A DNA stretch of 64,000 bases, from positions 416,194-480,193 of the forward strand of contig NZ_JANUGY010000007.1 in assembly GCF_024756235.1 (NCBI RefSeq). The letters are read 5' to 3'. Below are positions 1-8,900 of the stretch, piece after piece. The notes beneath the pieces are model-generated. The model was given only the letters and a program-made list of their open reading frames with translations, was not told the origin of the DNA and did not search any database. Positions within the stretch are counted from its first letter, which is position 1, and each line of letters opens with the position of its first letter. The position numbers and the translations under genes are program-made. This DNA comes from Massilia kyonggiensis. GTDB taxonomy: Bacteria > Pseudomonadota > Gammaproteobacteria > Burkholderiales > Burkholderiaceae_D.

Positions 1-1
1 G

Positions 2-2200
2 GGCGTCGTGTTCTCCGACCAGACGCTCGGCAACCTCGTCGCGGCCGACGAGCCGACCGCGCACAGCATCCTGCAGGCGTTCAACCACTGGGACGACATC
101 GACGTCTTCTTCAAGGGCGAGCGCATCACGTCCGGCGGCCACGGGTTCTGCGGCATCGGCCGCAAGCGGCTGTTGAACATCCTGCAGCAGCGTTGCGAGG
201 AACTGGGCGTGGAACTCGTGTTCGAGACGGACGTGCGCGACGACCAGGCCGTCGCGGCACGCTACGAGGCCGACCTCGTCGTCGCAGCCGACGGCATCAA
301 CAGCCGCATCCGGACGCGCTATGCGGAAACGTTCCAGCCGTCCGTCGAGACGCGCCGCTGCCGCTTCGTGTGGCTCGGCACGAAAAAGAAATTCGACGCG
401 TTCACGTTCGTGTTCAAGGAGACGGTGTTCGGTTGGTTCCAGGCCCACATCTACCAGTTCGACGGCGACACGTCCACGTTCATCGTCGAGACGCCGGAAG
501 ACGTCTGGCGCAGGGCAGGCCTGGCCGACATGCCGCAGGAAGAGGGTATCGCGTTCTGCGAGCGCCTGTTCGCCGAACACCTGGACGGGCATCCGCTGCT
601 GTCGAACGCGTCTCACCTGCGCGGGGCCGCCGTCTGGATCGCGTTTCCCCGCATCGTGTGCGAGCGGTGGGTCCACTGGAACGGGAACATCCCCGTCGTG
701 CTGATGGGCGACGCGGCGCACACGGCGCACTTCTCGATCGGCTCCGGGACCAAGCTGGCGCTGGAAGACGCGATCGAGCTCGCGCGCTGTGTGACAGAAC
801 ACGGCGGCGACGTGCGCGCGGCGCTGGACGCGTACCAGGCCAGCCGCGCCGTCGAAGTCCTGAAACTCCAGTCGGCCGCGCGCAATTCGATGGAATGGTT
901 CGAGAACGTGGCGCGCTGCGGCGCGCTGGACGCGGAGCAGTTCGCGTACTCGATGCTCACGCGCAGCCAGCGCATCTCGCACGAGAACCTGCGCCTGCGC
1001 GACCCCGGCTACGTCGCGCATGTCGAGGACTGGTTCGCGCGGCGCGCGTGCGCGCAGGCGGGCGTGGCGATGCCGGAGAACACCCGGATCCCGCCGATGT
1101 TCACGCCGCTGCGCGTGCGCGACGTCTTCCTGAAGAACCGGATCGTCGTGTCGCCGATGGCGCAGTATTCGGCCGTCGACGGCGTGCCTGGCGACTACCA
1201 CCTCGTGCACCTGGGCGCGCGGGCGCTGGGCGGCGCGGCGCTCGTGATGGCGGAAATGACGTGCGTGTCGGCCGACGCCCGCATCACGCCGGCCTGTCCG
1301 GGCATGTACGCGCCGGAACACACTGCCGCATGGAAGCGCATCGTCGACTTCGTGCATGGCCGGACCGACGCGCGCATCGGCATCCAGCTGGGTCACGCCG
1401 GCCCGAAAGGCTCCACGCGGCCGATGTGGGACGGCATCGACCAGCCGCTCCCGGACGATAACTGGCCCCTGATCGCGGCGTCGGAACAGCAATACCTGCC
1501 GGGCATCTCGCAGGTCGCGCGCGCCGCCACGGAAGCCGATCTGGCGCGCGTGGAAGCCGATTTCGTGCGCGCCACACTGGCCGCCGACGCGGCCGGATTC
1601 GACTGGCTGGAACTGCATTGCGCGCACGGTTACCTGCTGTCGTCGTTCATCTCGCCGCTCACGAACCGCCGGACGGATGCCTACGGCGGCAGCCTGGGCA
1701 ACCGCTGCCGCTATCCGCTGCGCGTGTTCCGCGCGATGCGGGCCGTGTGGCCGGCCGGGAAGCCGATGAGCGTGCGCATCTCGGCGCACGACTGGGTCGA
1801 CGGCGGCGTCACGCCCGCCGACGCCGTCCACATCGCGCGCCTGTTCAGGGACGCGGGAGCGGATATGATCGACTGTTCGTCGGGCCAGGTCAGCAGGCAG
1901 GAACGGCCGGTGTTCGGCCGCATGTACCAGACGCCGTTCGCGGACCGCATCCGCAACGAGGCGGGGATCCCGACGATCGCCGTCGGGTCGATCCACGAGG
2001 CGGATCACGCGAACAGCATCATCGCGGCCGGGCGCGCGGACTTGTGCGCGGTGGGGCGGCCGCATCTGGCCAATCCCGCGTGGACGCTGGCGGAAGCGGC
2101 GAAGATCGGCTACACGGCGGTCGCGTGGCCGAAGCAGTACCTGGCCGGGAAGGCGCAGCTGGAACGGAATCTGGAACGCGAACGCAAGCTGGAGGGTTGA
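2..2200 (+). CDS. Bifunctional aryl-CoA hydroxylase/reductase (2-aminobenzoyl-CoA or salicylyl-CoA type), 5' end missing
   Basis: A flavin monooxygenase domain is fused to an Old Yellow Enzyme domain, the architecture of 2-aminobenzoyl-CoA monooxygenase/reductase and of salicylyl-CoA 5-hydroxylase. It would hydroxylate and then reduce the ring of an aromatic CoA thioester in the cytosol. The frame is open to the left edge, so the N-terminal FAD-binding GxGxxG is outside the window; 732 residues are visible. Seen: AADGINSR near visible residue 90, the FAD motif GDAAHT near 236, and an OYE TIM barrel from about residue 365, with HCAHGYLLSSFISPLTNRR near 540. The stop overlaps the next start (TGATG). 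It leads an operon of beta-oxidation-like genes, which fits the known pathway. Anthraniloyl-CoA and salicylyl-CoA cannot be told apart here. Confidence 0.88.
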   Translation, partial: GVVFSDQTLGNLVAADEPTAHSILQAFNHWDDIDVFFKGERITSGGHGFCGIGRKRLLNILQQRCEELGVELVFETDVRDDQAVAARYEADLVVAADGINSRIRTRYAETFQPSVETRRCRFVWLGTKKKFDAFTFVFKETVFGWFQAHIYQFDGDTSTFIVETPEDVWRRAGLADMPQEEGIAFCERLFAEHLDGHPLLSNASHLRGAAVWIAFPRIVCERWVHWNGNIPVVLMGDAAHTAHFSIGSGTKLALEDAIELARCVTEHGGDVRAALDAYQASRAVEVLKLQSAARNSMEWFENVARCGALDAEQFAYSMLTRSQRISHENLRLRDPGYVAHVEDWFARRACAQAGVAMPENTRIPPMFTPLRVRDVFLKNRIVVSPMAQYSAVDGVPGDYHLVHLGARALGGAALVMAEMTCVSADARITPACPGMYAPEHTAAWKRIVDFVHGRTDARIGIQLGHAGPKGSTRPMWDGIDQPLPDDNWPLIAASEQQYLPGISQVARAATEADLARVEADFVRATLAADAAGFDWLELHCAHGYLLSSFISPLTNRRTDAYGGSLGNRCRYPLRVFRAMRAVWPAGKPMSVRISAHDWVDGGVTPADAVHIARLFRDAGADMIDCSSGQVSRQERPVFGRMYQTPFADRIRNEAGIPTIAVGSIHEADHANSIIAAGRADLCAVGRPHLANPAWTLAEAAKIGYTAVAWPKQYLAGKAQLERNLERERKLEG

Positions 2201-2955
2201 TGGAGACGCTGCAAGCAAAACACGCCGTCGTGACGGGCGCCAGCCGGGGCATCGGCCTCGCCATCGCGCGCGCGCTGCGGGCACAGGGCGCACGCGTGAC
2301 GTTGATGGCACGGGACGCCCGCGCGCTGGAAGCCACTGCGGCAGAATTGGGCGGCGATACCGCGTGGCAGACCGTGGACGTGACGGATGCGGACGGCGTG
2401 GCGGCCGCGTTCGCGCGTGCGGGCGCCGTCGACATCCTCGTCAACAACGCGGGGCAGGCCGCGTCGGCGCCGTTCGGCCGCACGGACGCCGCGCTGTGGC
2501 AGCGCATGCTGGACGTAAACCTGACCGGGGCTTACCACTGTATCCAGGCGGCGCTGCCGGGCATGCTGGACGCGGGCTGGGGACGGGTCGTCAACGTCGC
2601 GTCGACGGCCGGCCTGACGGGCTACCGCTACGTGGCCGCGTACTGCGCGGCGAAGCACGGCCTCGTCGGGCTCACGCGGGCGCTGGCGCTGGAAGTGGCG
2701 AACCGAGGCGTCACCGTGAATGCCGTGTGCCCCGGCTTTACCGACACGGATATCGTGGCGGACGCCGTCGCCAACATCGTGCACAAGACGGGGCGGACGG
2801 CGGACCAGGCGCGCGCAGAACTGGCGTCCGCCAATCCGCAGGGGCGGCTCGTGCAGCCGGACGAAGTGGCGCACGCGGTCGCGTGGCTGTGCATGCCCGG
2901 CGCGGCGGCGCTGAACGGCCAGGCCATCGCCGTGGCCGGCGGGGAGGTGATGTGA
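2200..2955 (+). CDS. SDR family NAD(P)-dependent oxidoreductase, probable 3-hydroxyacyl-CoA dehydrogenase
   Basis: This 251-residue short-chain dehydrogenase has the nucleotide-binding motif TGASRGIG near residue 12, NNAG near 85, the catalytic serine in NVASTAG and the YCAAK active-site pair. The ATG overlaps the upstream stop by one base, so translation is probably coupled. Its place between a CoA-ester hydroxylase and an enoyl-CoA hydratase suggests that it oxidises a 3-hydroxyacyl-CoA intermediate after ring cleavage. That role is inferred from context; the family alone does not give the substrate. Confidence 0.85.
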   Translation: METLQAKHAVVTGASRGIGLAIARALRAQGARVTLMARDARALEATAAELGGDTAWQTVDVTDADGVAAAFARAGAVDILVNNAGQAASAPFGRTDAALWQRMLDVNLTGAYHCIQAALPGMLDAGWGRVVNVASTAGLTGYRYVAAYCAAKHGLVGLTRALALEVANRGVTVNAVCPGFTDTDIVADAVANIVHKTGRTADQARAELASANPQGRLVQPDEVAHAVAWLCMPGAAALNGQAIAVAGGEVM

Positions 2956-3404
2956 CGCCGGCCGACGACGCTCCGCTCGACCTGAAACTGTGGGTGCGCC
3001 TGCTGTCCTGCACGGTTCGTGTGGAAAACACGATCCGCAGCCGATTGCGGTCCACGTTCGGCATCACGTTGCCGCGCTTCGACCTGATGGCGCAGTTGGA
3101 GCGCTATCCCGAGGGCTTGCGGATGGGCGAGCTGTCGAAGCGGATGATGGTCACCGGCGGCAACGTCACCGGCATCGCCGACCAGCTCGAGCGCGAGGAA
3201 CTGGTCGTGCGCGTACCCGACCCGCAGGACGGGCGCGCGTACATGCTGAAGTTGACGCCGCGCGGGCGCACGGTGTTCGTGGAGATGGCGGCCGTGCACG
3301 CTGGCTGGGTGGCGGACCTGTTCCGCGACGTGGCGGCCGCGGACAAGGCCACCATGATCGCGCTGCTGGACACGATGAAGAAGCACCTGAACGACCAGGA
3401 TTAG
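2952..3404 (+). CDS. MarR family transcriptional regulator
   Basis: A 150-residue winged-helix regulator of the MarR family. The core helices run through the MGELSKRMMVTGGNVTGIAD region, and the wing contains PDPQDGRAYMLKLTPRG, a well-conserved MarR signature. The chosen GTG overlaps the SDR stop by four bases (GTGA). Its place inside the aryl-CoA operon suggests that it represses this operon until an aromatic CoA thioester binds, as known for other MarR regulators of aromatic catabolism. No operator can be assigned because the operon promoter lies left of the window. Confidence 0.87.
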   Translation: MTPADDAPLDLKLWVRLLSCTVRVENTIRSRLRSTFGITLPRFDLMAQLERYPEGLRMGELSKRMMVTGGNVTGIADQLEREELVVRVPDPQDGRAYMLKLTPRGRTVFVEMAAVHAGWVADLFRDVAAADKATMIALLDTMKKHLNDQD

Positions 3405-3413
3405 GAGACGACG

Positions 3414-4232
3414 ATGCACCGCACGAAGCTGGCCGGCTACCGCGCCGAACATTTCCTCTACGAGGCGGACGATGGCGTCGCCACCATCACGATGAACCGT
3501 CCCGAGCGCAAGAACCCGCTGACGTTCGAGTCGTATGCGGAGCTGCGCGACCTGTTCCGCGCCTTCGCGTACGCGGACGACGTGAAGGCCGTCGTGCTGA
3601 CCGGCGCGGGCGGCAACTTCTGCTCCGGCGGCGACGTCCACGAGATCATCGGGCCGCTCACGCAGCTGGACATGCCCGGCCTGCTCGCGTTCACGCGCAT
3701 GACGGGCGATCTTGTGAAAGCGATGCTGGCTTGCCCGCAACCCGTCGTGGCGGCCGTCGACGGCGTCTGCGCGGGGGCGGGTGCCATCCTCGCGATGGCG
3801 TCCGACCTGCGGCTCGCCAGCACCCGCGCGCGCACGGCGTTCCTGTTCGCGAAGGTCGGCCTCGCCGGCTGCGACATGGGCGCCTGTTCGATCCTGCCGC
3901 GCCTCATCGGGCAGGGGCGGGCGGCGGAGCTGCTGTACACGGGCCGCGCGATGTCGGCCGAGGAGGGCGAGCGCTGGGGCTTTTATAACCGCCTGTGCGC
4001 GCCGGACGACTTGCCGGGCGAGGCGCGGAAACTGGCGCGCAGTCTCGCCGACGGGCCGACGTTCGCGCATGCGATGACGAAGAAGACGCTGCAGCAGGAA
4101 TGGTCGATGGGGCTCGCGGAAGCCCTCGAGGCCGAGGCGCAGGCGCAGGCGATCTGCATGGCGACCAACGACTTCCGGCGGGCGTATCACGCCTTCGCGG
4201 CGAAGACGGCGCCCCGCTTCGAAGGAGATTGA
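3414..4232 (+). CDS. Enoyl-CoA hydratase/isomerase family protein
   Basis: A 272-residue crotonase-fold protein. The oxyanion-hole segments are visible as GAGGNFCSGGDVHEI near residue 65 and GVCAGAGAILAMASDLRLA near residue 120. It would hydrate or rearrange an unsaturated CoA thioester in the aryl-CoA pathway. The ATG follows AGGAGACGACG, a good ribosome-binding site, nine bases after the marR stop. The next gene starts two bases after its stop. The exact substrate is unknown. Confidence 0.88.
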   Translation: MHRTKLAGYRAEHFLYEADDGVATITMNRPERKNPLTFESYAELRDLFRAFAYADDVKAVVLTGAGGNFCSGGDVHEIIGPLTQLDMPGLLAFTRMTGDLVKAMLACPQPVVAAVDGVCAGAGAILAMASDLRLASTRARTAFLFAKVGLAGCDMGACSILPRLIGQGRAAELLYTGRAMSAEEGERWGFYNRLCAPDDLPGEARKLARSLADGPTFAHAMTKKTLQQEWSMGLAEALEAEAQAQAICMATNDFRRAYHAFAAKTAPRFEGD

Positions 4233-4233
4233 C

Positions 4234-5388
4234 ATGGCCGATAAACGTTATCTCGAGTGGCCGTTCTTCGACGGGCGCCACGTCGACCTGGAAGCGGCGC
4301 TGGACGAGTGGGCCGCCGTGCACGTGCGCGACCTGCACGGTAGCGACGTCGATGCCGATTGCCGGCGCCTCGTGCGCCTGCTGGGCGAAGGCGGCTGGCT
4401 GCGCCACGCGATCGGCGGCGCCGGTTCGCCCATCGACACGCGCGCCATCTGCCTGATCCGCGAGACGCTGGCGCGCCACAATGGCCTCGCCGACTTCGCT
4501 TTCGCCATGCAGGGCCTGGGCTCGGGCGCGATCAGCCTGTTCGGGACCGAGGCCCAGCGCGAGCGCTATCTGCCGCGCGTGGCCCGCGGCGCGGCGATCG
4601 CGGCGTTCGCGCTGTCCGAGCCGGACGCCGGTTCCGACGTCGCCGCCATGCGCTGCGCGGCGCGGCTTGACGGCGACGCGTACATCCTGGACGGCGACAA
4701 GACGTGGATCTCCAACGGCGGCATCGCGGATTTCTATGTCGTGTTCGCGCGCACGGGCGAGGCGCCGGGGGCGCGCGGCATCAGTGCGTTCGTCGTCGAC
4801 GCCGATACGCCGGGCTTCGCGATCGCGGAACGCATCGACGTCATCGCACCGCACCCGCTGGCGCGGCTGCGGTTCGGGGGTTGCCGGGTGCCCACGGCGC
4901 AGCGCATCGGCGCCGCGGGGCAGGGGTTCAAGGTGGCGATGGCGACCCTGGACGTGTTCCGCACGTCCGTCGCGGCGGCCGCCCTGGGCTTTGCGCGGCG
5001 CGCGTTCGACGAGGCGCTGGCCTACGCGATGCAGCGGCGGATGTTCGGCCAGGCGCTCGCCGATTTCCAGCTGACGCAGGCGAAACTGGCGCAGATGGCA
5101 ACGAGCATCGACGCGAGCGCGCTGCTGACGTACCGCGCGGCGTGGGAGCGCGACCGCGGCGGCAAGGTGACGAAGGAAGCGGCGATGGCGAAGATGACGG
5201 CGACCGAGTCGGCGCAGCAGGTGATCGACGCGGCGGTGCAGATGTTCGGCGGCCTCGGTGTCACGAGCGGCCATCCGGCGGAGCGGCTGTACCGCGAGAT
5301 CCGGGCCTTGCGCATCTACGAGGGCGCCACCGAAGTGCAGCAACTGATCATCGCGCGCGAGCTGCTGCGCGAGGCAAAGGAACGATGA
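4234..5388 (+). CDS. Acyl-CoA dehydrogenase family protein
   Basis: A full-length 384-residue FAD-dependent acyl-CoA dehydrogenase. Seen: the LSEPDAGSD flavin-binding stretch near residue 128, WISNGG, and the C-terminal QMFGGLGVTSGHPAERLYR followed by IYEGATEVQ, whose glutamate is the usual catalytic base. GAAGGAG precedes the ATG. In the aerobic aryl-CoA operon it probably makes an alpha,beta-unsaturated CoA ester after ring opening. Its stop overlaps the RidA-like start region. Confidence 0.9.
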   Translation: MADKRYLEWPFFDGRHVDLEAALDEWAAVHVRDLHGSDVDADCRRLVRLLGEGGWLRHAIGGAGSPIDTRAICLIRETLARHNGLADFAFAMQGLGSGAISLFGTEAQRERYLPRVARGAAIAAFALSEPDAGSDVAAMRCAARLDGDAYILDGDKTWISNGGIADFYVVFARTGEAPGARGISAFVVDADTPGFAIAERIDVIAPHPLARLRFGGCRVPTAQRIGAAGQGFKVAMATLDVFRTSVAAAALGFARRAFDEALAYAMQRRMFGQALADFQLTQAKLAQMATSIDASALLTYRAAWERDRGGKVTKEAAMAKMTATESAQQVIDAAVQMFGGLGVTSGHPAERLYREIRALRIYEGATEVQQLIIARELLREAKER

Positions 5389-5780
5389 TGGAAATTTTGC
5401 AACCACCCGGCTGGCCGCGCCCGCGCGGGTACGCGAACGGCATCGCGGCGCGCGGCCGCCTCGTGTTCGTGAGCGGGATGATCGGCTGGAACGCGGACGG
5501 GCAGTTCGACAGCGACGATTTCACGGCGCAGGCCGGCCAGGCCCTGCGCAACGTCGTGGACGTATTGCGCGAGGCCGGAGCGCGGCCCGAGCACATCGTG
5601 CGCATGACGTGGTACGTGGTCGACAAGCGCGAATACCTGGCCGCCGGCAGCGCCATCGGCGGCGTCTACCGCGAGATCATCGGCGCCCATTACCCGGCCA
5701 TGTCGGCCGTCGAAGTGCGTGCGCTGATCGAGGACCGCGCGCGCGTGGAAATCGAGGCGACGGCCGTCGTGCCGGACTGA
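5388..5780 (+). CDS. RidA family protein lacking the deaminase arginine
   Basis: A 130-residue RidA/YjgF-fold protein closing the operon. Two adjacent in-frame ATGs exist at 5385 and 5388; the second was chosen because AAAGGA is then about six bases away. RidA enzymes that hydrolyse 2-aminoacrylate carry an arginine in a PxRS-type motif before the final strands. Here that position reads HYPAMSAVEV, with methionine instead. This suggests a Rid subfamily without classical imine deaminase activity. Its location suggests handling of an amino or imine intermediate, which would suit an anthranilate-type substrate, but this is inference. Confidence 0.82.
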   Translation: MEILQPPGWPRPRGYANGIAARGRLVFVSGMIGWNADGQFDSDDFTAQAGQALRNVVDVLREAGARPEHIVRMTWYVVDKREYLAAGSAIGGVYREIIGAHYPAMSAVEVRALIEDRARVEIEATAVVPD

Positions 5781-5796
5781 TACCAAATCTGGTATC
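5779..5796. repeat. Inverted repeat at the end of the aryl-CoA operon
   Basis: GATACCA at 5779-5785 and TGGTATC at 5790-5796 form a perfect 7-bp inverted repeat with a 4-base spacer. It overlaps the RidA-like stop codon. No T-run follows, so it is not a typical terminator. Its right arm runs into an operator-like GGTATCGATCAC. Confidence 0.6.
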
Positions 5797-5802
5797 GATC
5801 AC
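5791..5802. promoter_or_regulatory. Candidate LacI-family operator (10/12)
   Basis: GGTATCGATCAC matches the locus consensus GTTATCGATAAC at 10 of 12 positions. It lies 119 bases before the first lyase gene and 57 bp before a better site at 5859. Confidence 0.45.
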
Positions 5803-5858
5803 AAATATTTCGGAATGGCAGGTTTCCTGGCGGCTTACGCATGCTAGACTCGGTTCGG

Positions 5859-5870
5859 GGTATCGATAAC
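5859..5870. promoter_or_regulatory. LacI-family operator before the first lyase (11/12)
   Basis: GGTATCGATAAC differs from GTTATCGATAAC at one position. It lies 51 bp before the lyase ATG. A weak -10-like TAGACT at 5845-5850 precedes it, so the site would cover the transcription start, as at other promoters of this locus. Confidence 0.68.
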
Positions 5871-5920
5871 ATGAACGTTGTCGAGCATCCCGCAAAAACA
5901 ATACCGAACAGGAGACTACA

Positions 5921-8900
5921 ATGTGTAAATCCGATACCCGCACGCCTGCGTTGCGGGCGGCGGCGCTGGCCGTGTCGCTCGCCGTTGCGACCCTGCTGCC
6001 TGCCGCACACGACGCCGTCGCGGCCGACACGATCCAGACGATCGTCACGAACTACCAGCCCACCATCAACGAATTCACCGACGCGAACGGCTTCAGGCAC
6101 CCCGGCGTCGGCGTGACGAAGGAGGTGCTGGAAAACATGCGCGCCGCAGTACAGGCGCAAAAGGAACCCTGGAACACCTACTTCAACATGATGCTGCTGT
6201 CCGGCGCCGCGTCGAAGACGGTGGCGTCGAAGAACCAGAGCAGCGCCGATCCGACGAAGCCGGCGGTGGTCGCGTTCAACAGCCAGGGCGTGGAATCGAA
6301 GTTCATCGCGGACGCGCTGTCCGCCTATACCCAGGCCATCCTATACTACGTGACGGGCGACGAGACGTACCGCGCCAACGCGATGCGCCTGATCCGCATC
6401 TGGGCGCAGATGGACCCGGCCCAGTACGTGTATTACACGGACGCGCACATCCACACGGGCATTCCCATGAGCCGGCTGATGGCCGCGGCCGACATCATGC
6501 GCACCACGAGCTGCCAGACGGCGGCGCTGGCCTGGACCGACCAGGACACCGTGAACCTGACGAACAACCTGATCGTGCCGGTCACCGAGACGTTCAACCA
6601 CAGCCCCGACCACTTCATGAACCAGCACCTGTACGCGCTGCTGGGGTCCATGTCCGGTTACGCCTTCACCGGCAACCGGGCCCGCTGGAACGAGGGCGTC
6701 GAATGGTTCACGATCAACAGGACAGCCGTCGACCAGGGCCAGAACGGCGCCATCAAGCAGCTGTTCCGCCTGGTGACGAAGAACGACCTGACCGGCGAAG
6801 CCGTGACGCCGATGGTGGAGCACGTGGAGATGGGCCGCGACCAGGCGCACGGCGCCGGCGACGTCACCAACATGAGCATCCTTTCTCGCCTCCTGATGGC
6901 GCAGAACCAGAAGATCGACCCCGTCGACGGCACGCCATCGACGGCGCCGGATGCCGTGGGGCCGTACGAATTCCTGAACGACCGCATCCTCGACGCGACC
7001 GAGTATTTCGCCGGCTTCATGCTGGGCTACGACACGCCCTGGGTGCCGACGGCCGCCCACACGGACGCCAACGGCGTGCCGACGGTCGTGTACAAGACGC
7101 TGCAGGGCGGCTACCGGGGCCGCCTCACGCAGAATACGTGGGAGCCGTACTACTACTACAAATACACGCGCGGACTGGACATGAACCAGCGCGCGCCCAA
7201 CTACACCCGCATGTTCGCCGACCGCACGGTCTACAACTGGGACGGCGTGGACGGCGGCGGCGACTTCTGGATCTTCATGCCGCCCGCGGCGGAAAGCGAG
7301 GGCACGCAATTCCTGATCAAGCCCATCGTCGATCCCGTGCGCGAAGTGGAAGACCGTTTCACGTCGCTCGACGGCTTCGGGACCGCCATGCAGGACGACA
7401 CCGCGTCGTTCATCCGCGTCGCGGCCACGGGGGCGGGCAGCAGGCTGGCCGTCGTCGGCTACGGCAACGGGACGCGCAGCGTGGCATTCCGCGTGCGGAC
7501 CAACGGCGAAGCATCGATGGACGCATTCGGCGACACCATCCTGCTGCCGGACACGCAGGGCCAGTGGCGCTACGTGAGCTATGCGTTCAACCAGTACCAG
7601 GGCCTGGGCGATTACCTGCCCCTCACGGTCAAGGGCGCCGGCACGACGGTCGACATCGACCACATCAACGTCAACCCGGGCGCCACGATCACGCCGCCCG
7701 TGTTCACGAACGGCGACGCGGACCTGAGCCTGTACACCAACGCCGGCTCCACGGCGACCGTCTCGTACAGCTTCGCCGCGACGGATGCCACGGCCACCGA
7801 CGTCCTCACGTACCAGATCGACAACCTGCCGCCGGGCGCGCAGTTCGACACGAAGACGGGCGCGTTCGCGTGGGTGCCGACGCAGGCCGGCACCTTCAAC
7901 TTCATCGTCACGACCACCGACGGCACCGTGGTCACGTCGAAGGCCGTGCAGGTCGTCGTGAGCGCGGACCGCCAGTCCGCCATCGCCGCCGTGACGGCCG
8001 CGTACAAGCCCGACACGCTGTACACGACCCCGAGCCTGGCCGTCTACAACGCCGCGTATGCCGACGCGACGAACGCGGTGGCGACGGCGACCGACGACCA
8101 GTTCTACCAGAAGCTGGGCGCGCTGCAGACGGCATTGAAAGGGCTCTCCGAGCTGACCCCGCTGCTGGCCGACGGCAGCATGAACTATTCGAACATGTTC
8201 GTCTCGTCCACGTTCGGCACGCAGGTGCCGAATGCGCTGGACGGTACGCCCGATTCGTTCGTCGGCTACTACCTGGCCCAGAACCTCACCTATTACTTCG
8301 ATTTCGGCCCCAGCTACAAGGTCAACGCCACGGCCTTCGGCATCCAGGCGCGCACCTCCTTCCCCGAGCGGGGCGGCGGCGTCGTCGCCTTCGGTTCGAA
8401 CGACAACGAGAACTGGGTCCGCCTGACGCCGGGCATGACGGTCGTGACGGAAGACATGCAGACTCTCCCCGTCAGCGACGACCTCAAGGACCGGCAGTTC
8501 CGCTTCCTGAAGGTGCAGATGATCCAGCCGTCGAGCAGCATGTTCGAGATGGGCGAATTCCGGATCTTCGGTACGCGCCACGAGACGGTCAACCTGCTGT
8601 CCTCCGTATCGCTCGCGTCCGACCAGGCCCTGAAGAAGCGCATCGTCCCGGGCAATACGGTCAAGCTGAACTTCCAGGCGACGGCCCCGATCAGCGCCGT
8701 GGCCGCGACGATCCAGGGCGTCCCCGCCCAGGTGACGACGGCCGACAACGTGAACTACACGGCCACCGCCGTCATGCCGGGCGACGCCAAGGCAGGCACC
8801 GTCAAGTTCACGCTGAATTACAAGACCGCGGCCGGCGCCGACGCGGAACCCGTGCTGTTCACGACGGACAGCTCGTCGCTGTTCATCGCGGACCAGACGA

